64,000 bases of DNA, taken from the NCBI RefSeq assembly GCF_036324505.1, contig NC_086355.1, positions 23,169,018 through 23,233,017 of the forward strand, in the 5' to 3' direction. Position numbers and translations under genes: made by a program. The notes beneath the pieces are model-generated. The model saw only the letters and a list, made by a program, of their open reading frames with translations. It did not search any database and was not told where the DNA came from. Every line of letters starts with the position of its first letter. Positions within the stretch are counted from its first letter, which is position 1. This document shows, piece after piece, positions 39,649 through 52,303 of this stretch. Origin of the DNA: Eleginops maclovinus. Lineage: Eukaryota > Chordata > Actinopteri > Perciformes > Eleginopidae.

Positions 39649-39948
39649 CTGCTGCCTCAACCCACCTGCGCTTTCTTCCCCGCTTCGAGATCCAAATAAA
39701 CACTTTGCATCTCACTTTGCTTCTGTCTCACTTTCTTTATCACACCCCCAAAACAATAACTCATTTCTTTTCCCTCTGTCTTTTCAAGACCCCACTTCTC
39801 CTCCCCCCTCCATCCTCCACCTGAAAACTGCAACACCCACACTTTCCTTCTTTTCCTCCCAGCAGATCCCCATGGGGTCAAGCACAGAAAAAGAAGTACA
39901 CTGCTAACCCCTTCCTATTTGTATTGTCTGAATAGCTGGCACACACAG

Positions 39949-40950
<1,002 letters not shown>

Positions 40951-41262
40951 TGTCATTGTGCTTTTTGGGGTTTGACCTTTCCTGTAGTGTGTCCTGGTTT
41001 TAGTGCATGTAAATGGTCTGCAAAGACTAAAATCCCTGTGTTCCCTTCAGAGGGAGTTTTCTCTCCCACACACTCCCTCCTGCCTGAAACACCTCCATTG
41101 AACTCCTTTGTTTACTTCTGTACTTCACTATGTAACACTTGCACTTCTATTGGATATAGCGCTCCAACACATTTTACATGATAGGCTAAGGGGTGCAGTT
41201 GCCCAATCACAACGGAGCTGGCCAACTAAGCTGCCTGAAACGCCTCCATTTGTACTCCTCCT
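40951..41262 (+). repeat. dispersed repeat family A, copy
   Basis: GTGTCATTGTGCTTTTTGGG, AAATGGTCTGCAAAGACTAA, CCCTGTGTTCCCTTC, CTCTCCCACACACTCCC, CTGAAACACCTCCATTGA, GATAGGCTAAGGGG. A second partial GCCTGAAACGCCTCCATT unit at 41233 suggests a local duplication or a second truncated copy. Confidence 0.75.
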
Positions 41263-41479
41263 CCTTTGTGTACTTCCATTCCCTTTAAAAAGTATTTATT
41301 TGCGGCAAGATCCTGAATAATGTATTTTTCTTAAAGTCTGTCTTCTTTGCTGCCTCAAAGGAATCTGCCTCCTGGACATGGATAGTGTTCGGTAAAACTG
41401 TAAATACGTCTATGAGTGCAAACACATTTATGTCCCACTTTCAGCCTCCACACACCCCTCCGCAGGTAGATTGCTTTGT

Positions 41480-41830
41480 GAATTATTAACTAAAGCAGAT
41501 TGCCTTCTCGGTAGAAGAATGTGATCGGCCGCGGTCTGCCATAAAGGAATCAGAGCAGAGAGATTAGGGAAAGTAAAATCATGTGAGGGGTCTGGATGTG
41601 TCAGGGGGGGTGGACGGAGAGCCGATAACAGCCCTGCTCTGTTATTCATTTTGGGAATGAAAGATAGATGAGCAACTGAATAATTTCCAATCTCTTTTAA
41701 TGCCATGTGGCCGACGACAGGAGAGGAGGAGATATTTATTTACCGCGCCGAGGGAAACCTGGGATCCCTTCGTGGGGTAGGGGGGTGTAGCGGAGAGATA
41801 TGGCCAAGATCTAAGTGTTAAGGATTTGGG
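41480..41830. promoter_or_regulatory. candidate conserved non-coding stretch
   Basis: Non-repetitive sequence with GTTATTCATTTTGGGAATG, CTGAATAATTTCCAATC, TTTTAATGCCATGTGGCC and GATATTTATTTACCGCGCC. Texture is like a vertebrate enhancer. No coding frame; no alignment available. Confidence 0.22.
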
Positions 41831-41861
41831 AGGAGACATGAAATCTCATTTTTGGAATAAC

Positions 41862-42570
41862 TTGGTTTAGTCTTTAATAATAATAAAGCTTCATTTGTAT
41901 AGCATCTTTCACACAGAAGGTCACAAACTGAAACAGAGAAGAAAAAATTCACTTCAGGTCAGACTGTAAAACCTTTTTTCACTCAGGCAGCAACAATGAT
42001 ATAACAGTTTATCAGTTTCAAGGAGACAATGAGTTGAAAGGTATGATAATGAAAATAAAATGAAAAAAAATAAATAATGATGACTATGTGAAATAAAGGA
42101 AAGAATATGATTAAATTGATATATACAATAAAAAAAATAAAAAACATGAAATAATTAAATAAATAAAACCATAAGTAAAATAATAATAATAAAACTTAAA
42201 TATTTAAAACTCGTTAAGCGACACAAAGATAAAATATATATATATATATATTTTTTTTTATTTTTTTAAATTAAGATAATAATGATCATCTGTAAAATAA
42301 AGGAAGGCATAAGACAAAATGTATAAATATAATTAAAATATAAAAACCTAATAAACAATAAAAAACTAAAAGAACACGTAAAATAAGAAGAGCACAAAAA
42401 AAATAAAGAATGAGAAACTTAAAACATTAAAAGACCAACTTAAAAGGGAATGTCGCAAATAACACTGTAAAACAAACAATACGTAAAAAGCTATAAAAAG
42501 AAATAAAGAACAAATAATTAAATAAAGAATAAAGATTAAAAGACCATTTAAAAGGGGGTGTCACAAATAA
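41862..42570. repeat. A-rich degenerate tandem region with an inverted LINE tail
   Basis: Starts with AATAATAATAAAGCTTCATT and TGTATAGCATCTTTCACAC, the inverted form of the LINE 3' end seen at 38190. What follows is highly A-rich with loosely repeated blocks (AAATAAAGGAA near 42095 and 42297; AAAAGACCA-TTAAAAGGG near 42430 and 42540). A short (TA)n sits at 42233-42250. Confidence 0.5.
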
Positions 42571-43354
42571 AAAGCTAATCTAAAATATATGTCTTTAACT
42601 GTCGTTTAAAAATGTCTACTTTAGTCAGGTGCGTCTGCAAGATCCTTTTTGTGCCTTTCCTTTTCATATTTGATTCTTTTCATCACTTGCAACCTTATCT
42701 CTGTCTTCCATGGCTCTATCTAGAGCTGGGATCTTTCTGAATGTTTTCTGATGAAACTTCAGTCAACTGTATATTTCACTTCCTGATATTTCAGATGTTA
42801 CTTTCTCAGAGGCAGTTTTCTCTCCTACTCTGCTCTTTCCCCTCTCCTCTGTTGACCCTCTTCATACAAACTTTCAGAGGAGCGGGGAAGCTCTGGAGCA
42901 GAACCAAGGCGAGCAAGGCTCCTTGATGTGGCCCCCTATGGAGTCCCCTGCAGTGGGGCCGGTGTTTAATCAAGCCCCTGGCTGCGACTCCCAGCAGGCC
43001 CCTGCTCTCCTGACCCCCCCAAACCCCCCACTCCCCCATCTGTGGAGGTTTCATTTCTCAGAATCCACATGCTCTAAGCTGCCTGTCCTTGAGCTCTTAT
43101 GGCAGTGTGTGTTTAGCTGAAAATGCTGATCCACACAAACACACTTTAACCCAAATTATGATAAGGTTTCTCTTCAGGTAAAAAATAAGGCTGATGCTAT
43201 ACAGCATGCAGTGTATAGTCAACAATGCTATTTGGACCTGGTTGTCTATAGCAGACAATGCTATTTGCACCCGGGTAGCATTGTTTGCTATCCACATTCA
43301 AATATTTTGCTACTTGCTAAATATTTGAAGGAAATCCATTTCGCCCACATACCC
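42571..43354. other. intergenic DNA, no gene seen
   Basis: 42900-43060 is C-rich (CCCCCCAAACCCCCCACTCC). No gene recognised. Confidence 0.4.
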
Positions 43355-43682
43355 GCCCCCCCTGCCTGAAACGCCTCCATTGGAGTCCTTTGGTTACTTC
43401 TGTACATCACTATGTAACAGTCTCATGTATTTTGGCTAACACTCAAACACATTGTACATGATAAGCTAAGGGGTGGGACATCTTGAAGCAGTTTACCAAT
43501 CACAACAGAGCTAGCCAGCTTACCAATCAGAGCAAACTGGGCTCTGGTTTCAGACAGAGTGTAAAAAGAGGTGCTGAAGCACAGGTAGTATGAGAAAAAT
43601 AAAGAGCTTTTTGAACATTAAAGCATGGAGACACAAAATACAAAAATGAACCTGAAAATAAGCATAATATGTTCTCTTTAAT
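43355..43682 (+). repeat. dispersed repeat family A, longer copy
   Basis: CTGCCTGAAACGCCTCCATT, TGGTTACTTCTGTACATCAC, GATAAGCTAAGGGGTGGGAC, CCAATCACAACAGAGC, GCAAACTGGGCTCTGG, AATAAAGAGCTTTTTGAAC, AAAGCATGGAGACA. Aligned block by block with 49546-49865. Confidence 0.8.
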
Positions 43683-43915
43683 AATTACATTTCTAGTTAC
43701 AGTACATTGTTTACCACCTTTTTCCAGCAGCAGAACTCTCAATCTGTTTTCTGTGGCGTGGCAAAGCTTTACAGCCCCTTCTTTTGAAAGACAAGTTATT
43801 AACTTGTTAAATCGCTGAACATTGAAGCATATAGAGGCACAAAATACAAATATGAACCTGAAAATGTATATATAGGGACCCTCTAAAATGGACTCACCAT
43901 ACACACACAGCTGAC

Positions 43916-43953
43916 ACAGGAGCAAAAAAATGTTCCCTTTTTTGCTCCTGTGA
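43916..43953. repeat. perfect palindrome, 15 bp arms, 8 nt loop
   Basis: CACAGGAGCAAAAAA, loop ATGTTCCC, then TTTTTTGCTCCTGTG. Confidence 0.95.
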
Positions 43954-46400
43954 AACGGTAAAAGGGTCAAGGGGACAAAGGAACAGAAAGAAACATTAGC
44001 AGTCAGGGGCATGCATCCAAGTTAGCTCTTACAATCAAGGCAAATATCATATGATGCCTTTAAAACCATCCGCTGCCCCAATTACACAGAACTCCCAGAG
44101 CAGCAAAAACAGACCCAAGTTCGAAATGTTTTTTCTCATGGTTCTCCTGCGTTACCGTTGCTTTAACTTTCAGATAGCCATCCACATGGCGGCTGTAACT
44201 CTGCTCCTCATCACAGACCTCGACCACAGAAAACGTCTTATCTGCGCCACGTGCGCCGCCAATCTTAAGCCCCCGCTGATGGATTTGGCTGAGCGCACGA
44301 TGGCTGAGTTTTTAAGCAGATCCATATCAGGGTGATTGAACGAGCCGGGGCTTTGGTTGCCCGGTGTTAGCGCTGTCCGTGCTGTTATTGCTTACACAGG
44401 GGGAGACAGCGACACTACAGCCGCGCTGATGGATAGAGGGACGGAGATTCCCCTGAAAACAGAGAGAGAGGTTGGAGATAGTTAGAAGAAGGGGGGGGGG
44501 GGGTGTAGAAAGTGGTGTGTGCGTCAAGTGGGCTATAGAGGATATATGTGAAATTGATTGCATGCAAAATAGAGTAGTCCCTGATCATATCCTCAAGTGA
44601 ACACTGATTGAGGCAAGACATGCTGTAATTATGTCTAAAGGGAGAACATATGCATGGTGTGACACAAATCATGTAGATATTGGAAACTCTTTGAAATCCA
44701 ATTAAGATAGCATCACAATCGATCACTACTAAAGCAAAACTAAACAAAAAAACTAAATAAAACAGCAAATATACATTTTTATGTTAGCAGAAGCACCCAA
44801 AATACTTCAATTACAATATTTTAAATGACTACATTTGTTTTGTTTTGTTGAAAGGCAGTTTAAAATTTCACATCTGTAATTTCTATTTAGATTAAACAAA
44901 AAAATGTGAAAGTCCGTATCAAACATACAGAAGTGGATTAACGTCAGAAATCTGAGATTAAAGACAGATCTGAGAAAAAAGTCATAACTCACCTTTTAAG
45001 AACTAATAAAAAAAACACTTTTGCTCAGATCTTAAAGATAATACTCACATACAGTATGGCCCGAATCCACTTCCGTACAAACAAGGTAAGTGTGAAAAGG
45101 CCCTAAAGATGATTTTAACTCCTCAGTATTTGTACAAATGGCGTGATGTCTAATTGCTGAGAAACGAGAAATGCAGAGTAGCAAAGCCATTGAGTGAAAA
45201 GGGCCCTAAAGCTGCTAGCGCGTGTGGCTCCTGTGTTGGGAGCTCTTTTTTTTCATCAGCCAGTCTATCAGCACAGCAAACAAGAGCCGTGACCCCTCCT
45301 GACCTGGCCCCTGACTCAGATAAGCACTGCAAACACAGTGTGAAGTGGCTGAGGCAGCGGCGGTCACACACCGCGGAGCACACTAAGCCTGACACACTGA
45401 CAGACGCCACCCGCACTCTCGGAACGGTCTGACTGTTTCTGTGTGTGTGAGGGAAACAAGAAAGTAAATGTGTGTCTGGGAGTTGGGGCATGTTGCTAAG
45501 TGTCTGCGCAGTGTTTAAATGAGCACATGCCCGTCTGCACACATGCGTGTCACTAGCTATTTGTTGTTGTGATGTGTTTTCCCTCACCTCTATCCGCTGC
45601 ACTCCCCCGACATACCATCACTGCATTGACAGATACATCGCTCTCTGTGCTTTATAGCCACCGAGGAAACGAGGTAAACAAAGCCGGCAAAAGAAGAAGC
45701 CATGTTTCTTTTTTATGGCGTACCATTTTTCACGGGCTTTAGGAAAGGCCCCGCCTGAATTATTGGAAAGGCCTGTCGTGATGGCTGGCGAGGCAGGAGT
45801 TTTTATCCGTGGCATTCTTTACACAAACTTCAGCCGTATATCTCGCAGCGTTCTGCTCTCTGGATGGATTTTTTCATCCGCGGCTCTCCCTCTACACAGT
45901 CCTCAAGGCCTGTGTGTGACATCACGGTCGATGACAATCTGGCCTCTGTGTTTATTTTTCTGTCCTCCGCAGATTATGACCATGCCACCAAGGCTACAGA
46001 GAAACTATTGGAAGAAGAGGACAGAGATGAAAAAATAGATCAGAATCTAACAGAGAGAAAACAAGCCTGGGTAACAGTTTACAATTGAAACATGGCACAC
46101 ATAGGGCACAGGTCATCTGGTCAGGATTTTCATTCAACCAACACTAACTAGAACGACATTAGCATCAGCCTCGGCTGTGATTTATTATTTGTGAGGATCA
46201 GAACATGATGAGTGTCCATGCTAACTGCTGCGGTTGTAAGGAATAACGTGCAGCGAGGCGGTCATTAATGAATAAGAAAAACAAAAGGTGTTATTTTCTC
46301 ATTAATGAAAATTGATGAAAAATGCCACGCTGTCCAAGTCTGTTCACACTTGCTGTTCCATTAGTCTTTAAACACTGCCAGAGCCCATACTGTGTTCCTG
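43954..46400. promoter_or_regulatory. intergenic; candidate conserved non-coding stretch (45120-45420)
   Basis: 45120-45420 holds GCGTGATGTCTAATTGCTG, TCAGCCAGTCTATCAGCACA and CTGACTCAGATAAGCACTGC in non-repetitive sequence without a coding frame. 45700-45970 has similar texture. A G12-13 run lies near 44491. A possible single exon at 45974-46069 is discussed under findings but is not supported enough to call. Confidence 0.2.
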
Positions 46401-46996
46401 TTAGTGTTTACTTCCTGTCTGTCTTCTTCTCCTGTTCCCTTTAGTGTTTACTTCCTGTCTGTCTTCTTCTCCTGTTCCCTTTAGTGTTCACTTCCTGTCT
46501 GTCTTCTTCTCCTGTTCCCTTTAGTGTTTACTTCCTGTCTGTCTTCTTCTCCTGTTCCCTTTAGTGTTTACTTCCTGTCTGTCTTCTTCCCCTGTTCCCT
46601 TTAGTGTTTACTTCCTATCTGTCTTCTTCTCCTGTTCCCTTTTAATGTGTACATCCTGTCTGTGTTCTTCTCCTGTTCCCTTTTAATGTGTACATCCTGT
46701 CTGTGTTCTTCTGCTGTTCCCTTTTAATGTGTACATCCTGTCTGTGTTCTTCTGCTGTTCCCTTTATTGTTTATTTCCTGTTTGTCTTCTTCTGCTGTTC
46801 CCTTGAGTGTTTACTTCCTGTCTGTCTTCTTCTCCTGTTCCCTTTTAATGTGTACATCCTGTCTGTGTTCTTCTCCTGTTCCCTTTTAATGTGTACATCC
46901 TGTCTGTGTTCTTCTGCTGTTCCCTTTATTGTTTACTTCCTGTTTGTCTTCTTCTGCTGTTCCCTTGAGTGTTTACTTCCTGTCTGTCTTCTTCTG
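46401..46996. repeat. minisatellite, ~40 bp unit, ~15 copies, with higher-order structure
   Basis: The unit is of the type TTAGTGTTTACTTCCTGTCT followed by GTCTTCTTCTCCTGTTCCCT. The first copies are nearly identical. From about 46640 a variant with AATGTGTACATCCTGTCTGT enters, and a four-unit pattern then repeats with a 162 bp offset (46763 and 46925). The open frame across it (46688-47104) is a by-product of the repeat. Confidence 0.95.
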
Positions 46997-48798
46997 TTGA
47001 TTTATCTGACGTCTCGTTCTTTTAACCTTTTTCTTCACTGGGGACAGATTAGCCACCATGAATCAAAAGTTTCTCAAAAGTATTTCATTGTTTGTTTTAT
47101 TTGATTGATTAAAACTAATGCTTGTTGTTTACGGACTGTCAATAGACCCTTGGTCCTCCTTAGCAACGGTCTGTTATCTTGCTTCACTTTAGCAACTCTG
47201 AGACAATGACATACAGCGTTTATGTGTCCTGTTTTTTTCAGTTTTATGAATAGCCTGTATCCTATTCACATATTTGGGTACAATAATCAAAGCCTTGCTG
47301 CACACTATCTAAACATCCATCAAATTGTGAATATGATTGTTACTGCAACTCTTTACCAAAGACTATAATAGGAACAATTGTAAATAAAAGACACAGTTTT
47401 TATATTCTGATTTGAAACTTATTACGGACTCACCACGACAGAATCACACACCTTTTATTGATCATAAAGTGATATTCAAGTTCAAAACTCATTTTCTTTC
47501 CACTTTCTCCATCTTTGGTCACTCTGCAGAGTACAAAAGGGAAAATCTCCTTCAAAAGGACTTTAAAGATCACAGTGAATGGGTGATCCTACAGCCCTGC
47601 CTGCAGACCAGCCCTTTAATTTCCTGGATGTTTGAAGGATAAATAGTACTGACCCAGATCAGCGATCTCATCACAGTTTAGAGACAGACTGGTCCACAGG
47701 CACGTTGTGTTGTTTTGCGAGCTTGGCTTGATGAGGGATTGTGCATAGAAAGTTGGAAAGGACAGTGGTAGTCAGGGAGACTTCGATGTTTCTGCCAGTG
47801 AAACAATACTCCCTCTTCTGGTTCCAAACTACAGAGGGTGGAAAGCAATAAGCTGTGTCATTCCACACTCAGAGGGAAGAGGCATAGATGGAGTCAGATA
47901 TGAGAAGAAAAGCTTTTTGTATATCACATTTAAATATTTACTAAATAAATGTAATGTTGAAGCGTAATTTTGCACAGCAGCCTCAGCCATGTGCGCTATA
48001 TTAAAACAAGTTGAAAAAATGGAAATGGAAAAAAAATACAAAGATTAGAAAATTAGAAGAGAACTTTTGGATATGTTAAAACAGTGCAGGGTCTTCCCAA
48101 CATGCTGCTTGCTTAAATTCCCCTAGAAAAACGTTTTAAATCAATATTTTATATTGCAAAAAGGCCTCAAATTGTCTTATGATTCCAAAACTATGTTTGC
48201 CATTGTTGTGATCATTAGAAAATGTAGGACAATAGATCAAGCTTTGAATTAAATGTGCATTGTGAAAGAATGAAGAAATGAAAATCATAAATGTATGCAC
48301 AGAGCAGAAGTCAGAAGACATGAAAGTCAGTAACAGATTCTAGGCTGTTTCCATCTTACTGTCGCACAGATTTAGTTTTAATTGCACTATTTTGAACAAC
48401 AATTGCTTCCAAATGGAGAAGCATTTAAAGTCATTGTCTCTCGGAGGTTATTCACATTATAATTTTTTCCCCTCCTCTTCGAGCATATGGTAATTTAGCT
48501 GCACTTAAGCAATTACACAAACAAAAAGCTGAGGAGCGGAGTGTGTGTGAGGGCTTTTAGCTGGGTCATATTTTCCAACAGATGCAGAGAGAAGGCAACA
48601 GAAAGGGAAAAGCATGCTGAGAGATGGAATTTTATGTCATGCATCTCAGGGACTGCCATTTCACACACACCACCTCTTTCTCTTCTCTCTCTTGGCCCCC
48701 CCTCCGTCACTTTTCAGCAGCTATTGTTCTCAGTGGGGTGATTTTTCTTCTCCTCTTCAGACACGATAAAGGAGTGCACAGTCATATCCCCAGCACAG
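46997..48798. other. intergenic DNA, no gene seen
   Basis: AT-rich, no recognised repeat or gene. Confidence 0.4.
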
Positions 48799-49239
<441 letters not shown>

Positions 49240-49545
49240 TCCCTAATGGTGTTTCCTTACACACAGGAATATTGACGCCCTTCTCAGAGTCTCACTTTTT
49301 TCTGGATTTCATCAGGATTTAAAATCAGGACCACATCAGTGGTAATCCAAGACAAGAGCTGTACAATAAATCACCTGATCTGTTGTTCTGGTAAACTGTG
49401 TGTTTATAGGACATGGGATACTCTTAGTCCAATTTTGAGATACTGTACATGTTTGTTACTTGAGTGCTTCCATTTTATCCTACTTTATATTTTTACTCCA
49501 CTATATTTGGAAAACCATGTTGTACTTGTTACTCTTCTACATTTA
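49240..49545 (+). repeat. intergenic plus fragment of the TACTTGAGT fish repeat
   Basis: 49430-49545 (GTTACTTGAGTGCTTCCATT, ATTTTTACTCCACTATATTT, TTGTACTTGTTACTCTTCTA) matches part of 23925-24445 and abuts family A directly. Confidence 0.55.
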
Positions 49546-49865
49546 TCTGACGCTTCCATTGGACTACTTTTTGACTTCCGTAAAATACTGACATCACTAT
49601 GTAATACTTGCGCTTCAATTGGCTAGCGCTCCAACACATTGTAGATGATAGGCTAAGGGGTTGGCCAATCACAACAGAATCAGCCAGCTAACCAATCAGA
49701 GCAGACTGGGCTCTGGTTTCAGTCAGAGGGTGAAAAAAGGTGCTGCAGCACAGGCAGTATGAGAAAAATAAAGAGCTTTTTGAACATTAAAGCATGGAGA
49801 CATGGCACAGTAGAGGAACTACATACTGATAGGAACCTGAAAATTAGATTAAAGTCCCCTTTAAG
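49546..49865 (+). repeat. dispersed repeat family A, copy with 3' end
   Basis: CGCTTCCATTGGACTAC, TTGGCTAGCGCTCCAACACA, GATAGGCTAAGGGG, CCAATCAGAGCAGACTGGGC, GGTGCTGCAGCACAGGCAGT, AATAAAGAGCTTTTTGAAC, CATGGCACAGTAGAGGAACT, ending AAAGTCCCCTTTAA. The 5' quarter present in 40951-41262 is missing. Confidence 0.8.
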
Positions 49866-50917
49866 TAATACATGTTTTCCTTCACTGCATGTGATGTGTT
49901 TTTATGTGTAAATAAAACAACTTCCCAGACACACATTATGTGAAATGTTACACAATCTATCTTTGCATGATGAAGTTAAATATTTCCTTTTTTATCGAAG
50001 CACCTAAATGTACAGAGATTTGCCTGCAAATGACCAGACAGACCATTCAGAAACCCCCCACCAGACGGTGATTGGACAGATATGACACATCTACTTATAA
50101 GATGTCTGTAATCATTTTGGGCTCTTTATTCTCTGCGGAGCTCAGCAGCATTTGGAAATGGTATCCTGTTCCCACGGCGGGCAGTTTAATGATGGCTAAT
50201 GGAGGCAGCAGCCGAGCCTGTTTATCGCCTGTCATTTCCTGCTACGGCTCTCTGTCTGCATATTTTCAAATGATTTCATGTTCTGAGGATTACATGAGAG
50301 AAGAGAGGAAATTGCCCAGTGTTTGTCCTCTCCCACATTCTGTTTCAGGCCCACTCACATTCTTAATTCCTTTCTTTTTCACTTTGTCAACAGCAATGGA
50401 GATATCAAAGCATTGGCATGATGCTATTACTCCTTCATCATTCCCCTCACACACACTATCCGTCCATGCACCTCTACACTGATTAATGGTGTTCAGCTGA
50501 AGCAATAACTTACCATGGATATTACAACAGGCACTCATCGTTGCAAAGGACTGAGATTGTAATACCAAACTAGCAGCTTAGTAATGTTCACGTTTTGTGG
50601 AAAAAATAAGTCTTTTATTAACGTGAAATCAAATTCACCAATAATATAACGATATATAAATTCTTCATCACTATAGGTATTAAATACCTTCAACAGGAGC
50701 TGGATGTAAATTGAAGAATACATTGTAGTCAACAATGTGAAATAATTGCTAGTTGAAGCCATACTTAAATGTCTTTAAATTAGTGGTGTCAATCAATTTA
50801 AAATTGCATTATTAATCTGTAACTAATCACGATTAATCACTGCTTTTAAATATTAATCATACATTTTTTTTGATAAACATATAAAATACATACAAAAGTA
50901 GTGAGCTGAGTTTTAAG
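49866..50917. promoter_or_regulatory. intergenic; candidate conserved non-coding stretch (50050-50300)
   Basis: 50050-50300: GGTGATTGGACAGATATGAC, ACTTATAAGATGTCTGTAAT, GTTTAATGATGGCTAATGG, GCATATTTTCAAATGATTTC. Dense homeodomain/TALE-like words, non-repetitive, no coding frame. The rest of the interval is AT-rich and featureless. Confidence 0.22.
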
Positions 50918-51164
50918 CAGTGTTGGGTGTAACGCATTACACGTACTTAAAGTAATGTATTACTTTTTGCTGTAACGCAGTAATATAACGCATTACTTAC
51001 TGAAATGTGGGTAATATAATACCCGTTACAATTCTCAGTAACGCAGTTACAACACATTTTAACCCAAAATGATGTGGTGTTTTGTTTCTAAGAATTCACA
51101 AACATGGCGAGACATTCCGACACCAGAAAAATAATTGTGCAGGTAGAATAGAAGAAGAAGAATC

Positions 51165-51385
51165 GGAGGATGAAACCCTCTTTATTTGTCACAGACATGC
51201 ACACAGCAGAGCACACACAGTGAAATTGGTCCTCTGCATTTAACCCATCCTAGGAGCAGTGGCTAGCTAACATGCAGCGCCCGGGGAGCAATGGGGAGGG
51301 GGGATTGGAGATGTCCGGTGCCTTGCTCAAGGGGCCTTGAACCCTACAATTCCCAGTCCAAGCCCCTACTGACTGGGCCACTGCT
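51165..51385 (+). repeat. fish interspersed repeat fragment inside the hAT element
   Basis: AGTGAAATTGGTCCTCTGCA, TTTAACCCATCC, CAGCGCCCGGGGAGCAATGG, GGTGCCTTGCTCAAGGGGCC: words of a repeat I know to be abundant in teleosts. Class not certain. Confidence 0.5.
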
Positions 51386-51408
51386 GGATTCAGTAAGCCT
51401 GTTTACTA

Positions 51409-51653
51409 TTGGTTAAGAGGGCTGCAGAAACAGATTCACAATGCAGAGCTGCAGGCTCAGATAAAAGAAAGAGACACGAGTGTGCGCAGGCCGAAGCAAC
51501 TGAAGGTAACTTTCTCTCGGTCTGCCTCTTGAACCCCGAGAAGTTCAGAGACTCGTGGCAGAGTGTTGAAGATCTGCAGCCTCTGTCGTCTGTGGAATTG
51601 CCAGCTTTTAGAAAGCTTGTCAACCAAATACCCGTTAACACACCAATGACAAG
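51409..51653 (+). pseudogene. hAT transposase N-terminal exon remnant
   Basis: An open frame of about 82 residues. Its last part (from about 51565) reads VEDLQPLSSVELPAFRKLVN, which matches the start of BED/hAT transposases where a DLQPFS-VE--GFR-L motif follows the zinc finger. The frame ends at AAG followed by GTGAGC (donor GT at 51654), consistent with an exon end. The rest of the transposase, including the catalytic domain and dimerisation region, is absent. No BED zinc finger is recognisable upstream. Confidence 0.55.
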
Positions 51654-51841
51654 GTGAGCTAACGTTGCCATTGAGACTCGTTCATATACAGCAGGTTACA
51701 GGGCCGTGCAGAGGCTCCACTAACATGTTATTAAAAACACACAGAGACGTCACGTTACCGGTATCATATATTATTCAGCCCACTTAAACGGAACATACGT
51801 TTAATTTCTATCTCTTTTCCTAATGTTCAGCATCTACTGCC

Positions 51842-52099
<258 letters not shown>

Positions 52100-52303
52100 C
52101 TTTGATTAATGAGCTGCAATAAACTACATTTAAAGCCATACTTTTGCAGTTATTTTGGTGAAAGTAAGTCAAAGTAACGCAAAAGTAGTGTAACGCATTA
52201 CATTTCAGAGACAGTAATAATGTAATGTAACTTATTACTTTAAAAAGACAGTAATAAGTAATATGTACTGTATTACATTTTGGAAGTATCTTGCCAATCA
52301 CTG

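Larger units (their letters stand above)
39012..39703. repeat. inverted duplication with CA/TG arrays on the inner sides
   Basis: The left arm 39012-39068 (GTGTTTATTTGGATCTCGAA, GCGGGGAAGAAAGTGCAGG, GAGGCAGCAG) is followed by a TG array to ~39146. The right arm 39647-39703 is its reverse complement (CTGCTGCCTC, CCTGCGCTTTCTTCCCCGC, TTCGAGATCCAAATAAACAC) and is preceded by a CA array from 39569. About 420 bp separate the arrays. Confidence 0.93.

Noticed and set aside
46688..47104. 138-residue Cys/Leu-rich frame
   Set aside because: Produced by the 40 bp minisatellite; repeats shift frame between unit lengths and there is no signal or domain outside it.
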